Source of the DNA: a virus
IMG/VR virus record: IMGVR_UViG_3300020469_000103
Coordinates: 1 to 38,813 of that record
Length of the DNA stretch: 38,813 nt
Reading direction: 5' to 3' (one strand)
Part shown: piece after piece, positions 23,082 to 30,400 of the stretch
How positions within the stretch are numbered: position 1 is the first letter of the stretch
How the letters are laid out: each line of letters starts with the position of its first letter
The notes under the pieces: generated by a model
Told to the model about the DNA's origin: nothing
The model's database searches: none
The model's input: the letters and a program-made list of their open reading frames with translations, nothing else
Program-made: the position numbers and the translations under genes

Positions 23082-24398
23082 ATGGTCAATCCAGTGGTCA
23101 ATATGTGGGGGAGTCTATTCATTGGTGACGAGTACGATGTACCGTTGCAAGTTGCTGATGAATTTTCCAACACTGTGTTGAAGAGTTTGGCTCAGCACCC
23201 TCATTTTCAGCCACAAGATGTACCTCTCAAGACTTTAAATACAGTCATCAAAGAAGACAATGCAGTATCACGGTTTGCTAAAAACGGCGATGGGTGGTTT
23301 GAGAGCAAATATGGTACTGATGCCAACACCATCATTCGTATGTGTCGCAAAATGCGCCGACATGACAAATCATTTCGGGATGAATATGACGACATCATCA
23401 AAGACATACGCCGTGTGAAAGCCATGGAAGTTGACTTGACCATCAAATCTCTTTCTTGGGCTGATGGTATGGAGAGCGTTATACGGAACATTGGACTTAA
23501 CGACCGCTCACTCAAAGCATTGCGTAAGTTTGGTGAATCTCGTGGTATTAGTTTGCAAAAATCATGTCAACAATACCTCAAAGCGATTACAGTTCTTCAA
23601 CACCTCAATGATAAATTAGACTGGGACACTGAAGACCAGCAAAATTGGGTTGATGCAAACGATATGAAAAAGGAAGCCCAAAAAATGTGGAAAAACACTT
23701 TACATCAAATTGATGGGTTGAAGAAAACAGATGTGGCGGCTCTTACCTTCGCATCCGACCTTTTGCAAAAAGAAGGTGCGCTTGGAAGCCGTGAAATTGT
23801 GCGTAGAGGATATGGCACCCTCAACAAATCCATGACAGCAGGGAAAATGAGTTCACTGCTCAAAATGTACGGCGAAGAAGTAGATGTGTACAAAGGAAGT
23901 ACCCGTCAAACATTCGTTAAGCAAGGCACAAACGGTTTCATCATCAAGGACATGTGGGCATACACGGCTGGTTTTGTTGATGCAGATGGAAGTATCTTTA
24001 TCTCCGAGCGTGGCGACCCTCGTGTGACAATTGTAGCAAGTGGGGCTAATGGTTTATCTCATTGTGAAGAGTTGCAAAAAGCGATTGGGTGTGGTCGGCT
24101 TGTGTCCGACCAAAAGTTGGCTAAAAACACCATCAAACCTGTGCATCGCCTCATTTTTTCATCAAAGAACGATATTCGTGAAATACTCAAAGGTGTGCTT
24201 CCTCATCTCAAACTTAAATCGCTACAAGCCAAAGCAGTGTTGAATTACATTGAAGAGAAGGACACCATGCGAAAGACTGAGTTGTACCAATTGGTCACCT
24301 ACAACAATTGGAAAGAACATAAAAACAAAGCCACCTCTCTTCTTGATAAGTGGGGCTTAAGTGCTGATACAATAGGTGGATATGCTGAGGGATTGTGA
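23082..24398 (+). CDS. Unknown protein with C-terminal LAGLIDADG domain (438 aa)
   Basis: Residues 1-280 are helical and charged with no recognised fold. Residues about 291-405 form one LAGLIDADG homing-endonuclease-like domain: YTAGFVDADGSI (294-305) holds the motif with both Asp residues, followed by CEELQKAIGCGRL, RLIFSSKNDIREIL and LKLKSLQAKAVLNYI, which fit the alpha-beta pattern of such domains. There is only one motif, so an active enzyme would have to dimerise. No splice-junction residues of an intein are seen (no Cys or Ser at the start of the domain, no HN at its end). It sits directly before the portal with an overlapping stop/start. Confidence 0.8.
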   Translation: MVNPVVNMWGSLFIGDEYDVPLQVADEFSNTVLKSLAQHPHFQPQDVPLKTLNTVIKEDNAVSRFAKNGDGWFESKYGTDANTIIRMCRKMRRHDKSFRDEYDDIIKDIRRVKAMEVDLTIKSLSWADGMESVIRNIGLNDRSLKALRKFGESRGISLQKSCQQYLKAITVLQHLNDKLDWDTEDQQNWVDANDMKKEAQKMWKNTLHQIDGLKKTDVAALTFASDLLQKEGALGSREIVRRGYGTLNKSMTAGKMSSLLKMYGEEVDVYKGSTRQTFVKQGTNGFIIKDMWAYTAGFVDADGSIFISERGDPRVTIVASGANGLSHCEELQKAIGCGRLVSDQKLAKNTIKPVHRLIFSSKNDIREILKGVLPHLKLKSLQAKAVLNYIEEKDTMRKTELYQLVTYNNWKEHKNKATSLLDKWGLSADTIGGYAEGL

Positions 24399-26170
24399 TG
24401 GCTGAAGAACAAGGTAGAATATCTCGCTTTCTTTCGGCGTTGGGTACGCCTTTCCGCCGCAAAGAATCTCCTACTCCAACCATGCCGCTATGGACAAGTG
24501 GTATTCAAGAACCTGTGATGGCACAGGGTATCACTATTCCTGCATTGTACGCTGTGAGCAATGAATCATTGATTCTTCGTACAGTGCTTGCAAAGTTGCG
24601 CCAAGAAATGTTTCGCCGTGGTTATTACTGGGAAAAGAAATTTGCACGCAAATGCACGGTGTGTGATGAAGAATATCAAAGCGAAGTTGAATCATGTAGT
24701 GAGTGCGGTGGGTCTGTAAGAAAACCCGATTTTGACGAATTGACTTATGCTAAATGGCTTCTTAAGCAAGAAAACAGCATGGAGCAATCATTCATCAATG
24801 TGCTCAATGAAATAGAGGCTGACCTTAACATCGTAGATGATGCCTTCTTAATTTTGGTTAAGGAGTATTTTATTGACCCTCAAAGCAAAGAAGTGGCTTT
24901 TTTCCGTGTCAAAGAGATGATTCGTGGCGACCCAATTTTCATGCGTATTGTTGCTGACAAGCGTGGTGTTCGTGGTGGACGCTACAAAACATGCTTAATT
25001 CACCGTGACCAAATCAAAACACACGCTGAGGATGATACTTGTGAAGTATGTGGTGCAGACCTCCATGATGTACACTATGTGAACATGGCGGGAAGTGGAA
25101 AAACACAATACTTTGTTGAAGGTGAAGTGTTGCATGTAAGCAAGTACAAATCATCTAAACTGTATGGTCGCTCTCCTGTCAATACAATGTGGCGACAAGC
25201 CATGACGCTCACGGCTATGGACAATTACATCTACACTGCCTATCAAAAACGCCGAATGCCCAAAGGTATCGTATCAGTCACCACAGATAACTTGGAGTCC
25301 ATGAAATCCTTTTGGAAGGCTGTGGATGAAAAAATGGAGCGTGACCCCCACTATGTACCTAAAGTTGGTATTGAATCATCCTCCGGTCGTGGTGGTGTAA
25401 ATTGGGTTAAGTTCATGGACACGCTGGAAGAGATGCAATATATTGCTGTGCGTGACGAAATTAGGAATCGCATAGCCGCCTTCTACGGTGTTTCTTCGGT
25501 GTTTATGATGGATGCCGGTAAAAAGGGTGGCCTTAACAATGAAGGTATGCAGATTCTTGTGACAAATCGTGCTGTTGAGTTTGGGCAAAAAGTGTACACA
25601 GAAGTTCTGTTCCCTCGTCTTCTCAAGCAAATGGACATCAATGACTGGAAACTTACACTCTACCCCAACGAAGAGGAAGATGAGATTACACGCCTACGCC
25701 GTGATTCGGAAGAACTCAATGTTGCACAACGCATGGCTCAACTTGGTTTCATGCCCGAACTTATTGAAGATACGGCGAACCGAGACATCCGGTTTACCTA
25801 CAAGCGTCCCGAACCTCAACCACCGCAACAGGGTGCTCCACCCGGCGGTGCTCCACCGATGGGTGGGGGTATGCCACCGGGTATGCCACCGGGTATGCCA
25901 CCGGGTATGCCGCCCGGTATGGGAATGCCCATGATGCAGGGAAGAGGGCCACAAATGCCACCACAACTCGCTCAACAGGTCATGCCACCTCCACAACCCG
26001 GAGGTCAAGGTGTGGGATTACGAAACCGAGGGCCAGCGACCCCACAGCGACGAGGGAGTATGGGTAGCGGTGCACCATTCTCCAATGTACAACAAAGAGG
26101 GCCAGCACCGTCTATGCAACAAAACTTGAGTAATGCGCTACTGGATGCTCGTCGCCCCCGTGGACAGTAA
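24398..26170 (+). CDS. Portal protein with zinc-binding insertions (590 aa)
   Basis: Portal of the capsid vertex. The evidence is position between TerL and protease, length, and the typical helical middle and C-terminal portal parts (VNTMWRQAMTLTAMDNYIYTAY region and FYGVSSVFMMDAGKKGGLNNEG, then a conserved-looking VLFPRLLKQ). Two cysteine clusters are unusual: CTVC...CSECGG (about residues 86-105) and CLIH...CEVCG (about 205-225), each able to hold zinc. The C-terminal 130 residues are Pro/Gly/Met-rich and disordered, with four MPPG repeats. GTG 24395 is an alternative start; ATG 24398 is preferred. Confidence 0.85.
   Translation: MAEEQGRISRFLSALGTPFRRKESPTPTMPLWTSGIQEPVMAQGITIPALYAVSNESLILRTVLAKLRQEMFRRGYYWEKKFARKCTVCDEEYQSEVESCSECGGSVRKPDFDELTYAKWLLKQENSMEQSFINVLNEIEADLNIVDDAFLILVKEYFIDPQSKEVAFFRVKEMIRGDPIFMRIVADKRGVRGGRYKTCLIHRDQIKTHAEDDTCEVCGADLHDVHYVNMAGSGKTQYFVEGEVLHVSKYKSSKLYGRSPVNTMWRQAMTLTAMDNYIYTAYQKRRMPKGIVSVTTDNLESMKSFWKAVDEKMERDPHYVPKVGIESSSGRGGVNWVKFMDTLEEMQYIAVRDEIRNRIAAFYGVSSVFMMDAGKKGGLNNEGMQILVTNRAVEFGQKVYTEVLFPRLLKQMDINDWKLTLYPNEEEDEITRLRRDSEELNVAQRMAQLGFMPELIEDTANRDIRFTYKRPEPQPPQQGAPPGGAPPMGGGMPPGMPPGMPPGMPPGMGMPMMQGRGPQMPPQLAQQVMPPPQPGGQGVGLRNRGPATPQRRGSMGSGAPFSNVQQRGPAPSMQQNLSNALLDARRPRGQ
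25871..25918 (+). repeat. Four 12-base coding repeats (MPPG)
   Basis: Four tandem ATGCCACCGGGT-type units encode MPPG four times in the portal tail. Such runs commonly change copy number between relatives. Confidence 0.85.
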
Positions 26171-26216
26171 TGCTCTTAAAGACGAAAGACATGAGGCGAA
26201 CATAGCAGGGATTAAC

Positions 26217-26567
26217 ATGGACTTATTGAAAATGCACCCGATGGCACGAAAAATGGAACAAGCGCAGAAATCATTCATTTCAGCACTTGAAAGTGGAGAT
26301 GGTCAAATGGCTAAGCAACACCTTAGCGAAGTGCAGAAACTTAGCGACTTTTTGGCTGATGATTTGCATCAAGAGATTGCAAAATCCGATGTAGTCACTC
26401 CGCAAGGCCCACGAGACATATTCGCTGGTGGTGTTCCAGTCATAAAAATGCAAGAGCAAACCCCAGTTAAACCTGCTATAGAAGGACAGCGACTTGGATT
26501 TATGTCCTCTTCTCGCCACAGTCCACAATACAAGCGAAGTGCTGGCTCATACGGTCGTCGTCTTTGA
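26217..26567 (+). CDS. Small helical protein after the portal (116 aa)
   Basis: ATG 26217 is the first ATG past the portal stop in this frame. GTG 26160, overlapping the portal by 11 bases, is an alternative that adds 19 residues. The protein has a helical N-terminal half (ARKMEQAQKSFISALESG, then HLSEVQKLSDFLADDLHQ) and an extended basic C-terminus. No family recognised. Its stop codon is part of a TGAGGTGA stop/ribosome-site fusion for the next gene. Confidence 0.7.
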   Translation: MDLLKMHPMARKMEQAQKSFISALESGDGQMAKQHLSEVQKLSDFLADDLHQEIAKSDVVTPQGPRDIFAGGVPVIKMQEQTPVKPAIEGQRLGFMSSSRHSPQYKRSAGSYGRRL

Positions 26568-26576
26568 GGTGATTAA

Positions 26577-26918
26577 ATGAGTGAAACATCCGGTGCTGAG
26601 CAACTGATTGGTGTACTTATCAACAAAATGGAGTCAATGGACTCCAACCTTTCAATACTTAAGGCTGAAAATGATGCTCTTAAGCGGCTCATCAACAATC
26701 CACAGCAACTTCTCCGTAAAATGGGACTTGTTAATGTTTCTACCCCTCTTACAAGTGATTTACAAATTGACCCATTCCGAGGCGATATGGCTCTTGAAGG
26801 TGGTGCTCTTCTCAAGAGTTCACCCGAAATCGGTACGATGAGCAATGAGGCAATTCACGCCATGTCTTGGGAAGATATTCACGAGATGGCAATGGGCGCA
26901 AAGGGGGCTATGGAATGA
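26577..26918 (+). CDS. Coiled-coil protein sharing the scaffold's C-terminal tail (113 aa)
   Basis: Starts after TGAGGTGATTAA. Residues about 10-45 form a coiled coil (LINKMESMDSNLSILKAE). The last 19 residues, AMSWEDIHEMAMGAKGAME, match the end of the protease-scaffold protein (NMGWDEVHALAHRTLRGE): both have M-(S/G)-W-(E/D)-(D/E)-(I/V)-H-x-(M/L)-A. In scaffolds the C-terminus usually binds the capsid protein, so this small protein may bind the same partner. Function otherwise unknown. Confidence 0.75.
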   Translation: MSETSGAEQLIGVLINKMESMDSNLSILKAENDALKRLINNPQQLLRKMGLVNVSTPLTSDLQIDPFRGDMALEGGALLKSSPEIGTMSNEAIHAMSWEDIHEMAMGAKGAME

Positions 26919-27343
26919 AACCAAGAGCAGTAGGAAATGGATATTTGGCAAAAGCCATTGAAATTGAACAGCGACTTGACCGATTGGAAAAAGCAAAGTG
27001 TGACTGTGGGAAGGGGCCTTGCGAGTGTAAAGACTGTCCTAAGTGTGGTTCAAAAATGAACAAGATGGGCTGTGTTAAAATGGGTTGCGGTGGCAAAATG
27101 GCAAAAGCCGAACCGGGCTTCAAGGCTGAGAAAATTACCGATGTGAACCCTTCTTTCCATGCTGAATCGGGTGGGCAAACCAAGAGCGGCTACTTTACGA
27201 CTAACGGGCGTACCATTGAAACAGAAGATGTTCCTAAGAAAAAGAAGCCAAAAGAAGCGACCAACATGCAACAACTCGGCTCCCGCATGAACCCGCATGA
27301 AGGTACGGGTGTTGAGCGAGAGGATTCGGCGGGTGGGCGTTGA
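26915..27343 (+). CDS. Cys-rich metal-binding protein (142 aa)
   Basis: ATG 26915 overlaps the upstream stop (ATGA). After a short helical N-terminus (residues about 12-27) comes a dense cysteine tract with eight cysteines in about 27 residues: CDCGKGPCECKDCPKCG, then CVKMGC. Spacing and density resemble metallothionein or a tight two-zinc cluster more than one ribbon. The rest is hydrophilic and probably disordered, ending in Gly/Arg. TGATG junction with the next gene. Confidence 0.75.
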   Translation: MKPRAVGNGYLAKAIEIEQRLDRLEKAKCDCGKGPCECKDCPKCGSKMNKMGCVKMGCGGKMAKAEPGFKAEKITDVNPSFHAESGGQTKSGYFTTNGRTIETEDVPKKKKPKEATNMQQLGSRMNPHEGTGVEREDSAGGR

Positions 27344-27480
27344 TGCCTAACCCAAAAGCGGCATTGAGAGAAAGCGGTGTCCCTTCAATTTGTGGACTTT
27401 GTGGTGCTACTGAGCGTACTGGATGTCTGCTACACAATGGTATAGACATTCACGCTTGCCCCCAATTCAAGCCGCTATGA
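27343..27480 (+). CDS. Tiny four-cysteine zinc protein (45 aa)
   Basis: ATG 27343 shares its A with the upstream TGA (TGATG). The 45-residue frame has CGLCGATERTGC and, after 9 residues, HAC, giving a CxxC...C...HxC arrangement able to hold one zinc. Its exact fit between two genes and the similarity in style to the tiny zinc genes after terL support it as real. Function unknown. Confidence 0.65.
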   Translation: MPNPKAALRESGVPSICGLCGATERTGCLLHNGIDIHACPQFKPL

Positions 27481-27493
27481 TGGCGGTGTTAAT

Positions 27494-30400
27494 GTGAACG
27501 ACCATTTCTATGTGTGTAGTAATCAACTACTCAAATCATTGGATGATGGTCTTGACCTTGTTTATTCGGCGGCTGAATACATTCTTGCCTACGAAGCACT
27601 TGACACTACTCCAAGCGAACCGCTGTTCAAATCACTCAAAGCCACGGCTGAGATGATTTACAAGAATAAAGAACAAGCAGAAAAAGATGCAGTAAAAGTC
27701 GGTGAAACTGATTACAAATATCCCGAAGGTATGGGCTACTTGTTTGCTCTTCAACACTCACACGGTGAACCAACCAATCATGTATGGAAAGACGGCCTTC
27801 AATCACCTGTAAACAAAAAACACGGCCATGCAATGTGGCCGTACTATCAACCAAAAGACGGTACTCATCCGTATCAGCGGCATCACTTCCCGTTTCACGA
27901 AGTCAACCACCCACTTCTTCGCACCAACGCAGTGTCGGGAATGCCTGCGTATGTGGAGATGCTACGCAATTGGGCACTGGGTGGACACGGTGAAACCGAA
28001 AAGGAAATGGAAAAGCAATTCTTTGATACTCTTGGTAAAGACCATCCTCTTGTTGGTGGGTTTCAGCAGAAAGGAGGAAAGAAAGTAAACATTCTTGGTG
28101 ATACCCGTCCTAACGGCACACTTCTTCATCACCAGCATGACATGTATGAACGAGACTACTTCCGTTGGTTGAAGCAAAATATCAATCGGCAAGACGAGTT
28201 GCAGGTTGAGGGCATGGACAATGCTGAAGTCAAAGAACAACTTCGCAAAGAACACTTTGCTGACCGAGCGGCTATGTGGGAAGCCGACGACGATAGTAAC
28301 ATGATGCTTAGCGATAAGTACGAAGAACACCCAACACGGCTTGGACACCTTGGCTACATGCTCGGTCTTGAATGGTTTGACCCCGAAGAGCGCACAGCCA
28401 TTATGGAACATATCGGTGAAAAGGGTCTTGACGACCATGATTTGATTTCTTTACCGAATGGACAAAAGTTTCCTGCCGCTCGCCTCAAGTACAACGCTCT
28501 CATGCGTATGACCCCCGAAATGAATTGGGCTATGCGCCCGATGACACACATGGGACGCAACGCACACTACCATCAAGAAGACAATGAAAACGACTACACT
28601 GCTGGTGAAAGCAACATGTTTTTGCAACAGTCCATGGGGAGATTTGCCCATGAACCCATGGATGAATTTGATGGCCATTCCCTTTCCGAAATTATTCTTG
28701 AACGCATCCGAGACAACTACGGCATATCGGGACATCACAAGTTTCTACCACGCCTCTATGTGGACAAGAATCCAATGAAGGAACTTGACCAAGACGAAAT
28801 GAAAGATGCAATGGCAAGTCACTTCAAAGTAAAGGGAAAAAAGCGAAGTCTTGACGATGTGCGAATGAGCAAGGCTGATTTGCTTTACTTGGCTGGCTAC
28901 GACCCCAAGACACGGGAGTTGATGACCGACCATCCAATTCACGGTAAATTGGAAGAACCAATTGTGAATGCTGATTTAATTGACGACATTGAATCCATGG
29001 CTAAAGCAAACTCTTCACTCCATGCTGGTATCAAGGATGTTCGCAACCATCGGGCCTTTTTCACTTCTCCGCACGGCCCTCATCCAAACGAGGAAAAACC
29101 GGATTACTGGCGAAACCACAGCGATGGTTTTACCTACGGCCCCGGTCGCTTTTGGGACTCAGCCTTTGCAAAGACAGGTGGGGCAGGTATGACACTTGCG
29201 ACTTATCATGACATCCTCCACGCTACACACGCCGATGAGGATGGCCTTTCACCTTTCACAGAACTAAGCGATGGTGGTGCAAATTACATCAATCCGAATC
29301 CCGATAACACGACGCTCGCTCACCATTTTATGCCATTGAAAACAAAATTGATTGGTGAGTTTGGCGAGAAAATGAAGAAGGTAAACACAAGTGAAAAACA
29401 ATTCGTTTCTACTGGTAAGGGCTTTTCATACTTTAACCAAAAAGAGTTGCTACAAAACATACTTTCTCCCGTAGGCCATTCTAAAAAACGAGCATACCGG
29501 GATGGCTCAACCAGCAAGAACAACTACACAGAACACAAGACAACGCTCAACCCCGATTACGAGTACACGATTCGTCAAATGACGGATAAGGAACGCAAAG
29601 ACAGGTTTGGTACCCATCTCAAACCTTTGACATTTCCACACACGGTTATTCCCACTTATCATGTTGGTGGCTTCACATCCTACGGCGCATCTCCTTCGGA
29701 CAGCAACATGCACAAGAACGCACAACTGGCTCACTTCCTTGAAACGCTTGGTGGGCGTATGAATCACCCTAATCAACCAGCGCAAAAATCACTTATGAAA
29801 GTTCAAAACTTCCTTCGTGGAGATGAAGCGTTTAGTGGTGGAGAAAGCAAAGAGCATTTCATTGATTTTATGCGATGGACTGGTGGTAGTGGTTTTTCGT
29901 TTAATGCGTTGAAGAATCAAGTGTTGACCAATCCCGATATGAATCATGCCATGACAGCCATTACTCAAGCGTCAAAAATACTGGGTACACAAGACCCAAA
30001 AGAGATTCTTGAGTACCTTATGCACGGTAGAAACACTCTTCCGATGGCACCCGGCGTTGCCGCAGAAAAACATCCCGAATTAAACACTGCTTTGTTAGGC
30101 CGAGGTCTTGGTGAGTTTGATGAAAAGAAGTTGCTTTCTTCTCTTCAAAGCATGACGGAAACCATGACTGAGGAACTGCAAGCGAAGAAAAAGACACAGA
30201 AAACAAAAACCACAATGGCGGCTGACGAAAAGGATGCCGTGTCTCGTTTGCTTCAATTCGGTGGTATGTTACCTGCTTCGCAACAAGAATCCGAACTTAC
30301 GACCAACCTTGAAGAGTTAAATCAAGAGTTGACTGAAAAGCAAATGACTGGCGCACCCATTGAAGAATTGCAACCGTTGATGATTGAAATCAACAATATG

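Noticed and set aside
23952-24300. Intein inside the 23082 gene
   Set aside because: No splice-junction residues, and the host protein does not resume after the LAGLIDADG domain.
25871-25918. CRISPR-like array
   Set aside because: The units are in-frame 12-base coding repeats of MPPG without spacers. No CRISPR array was seen in the window.
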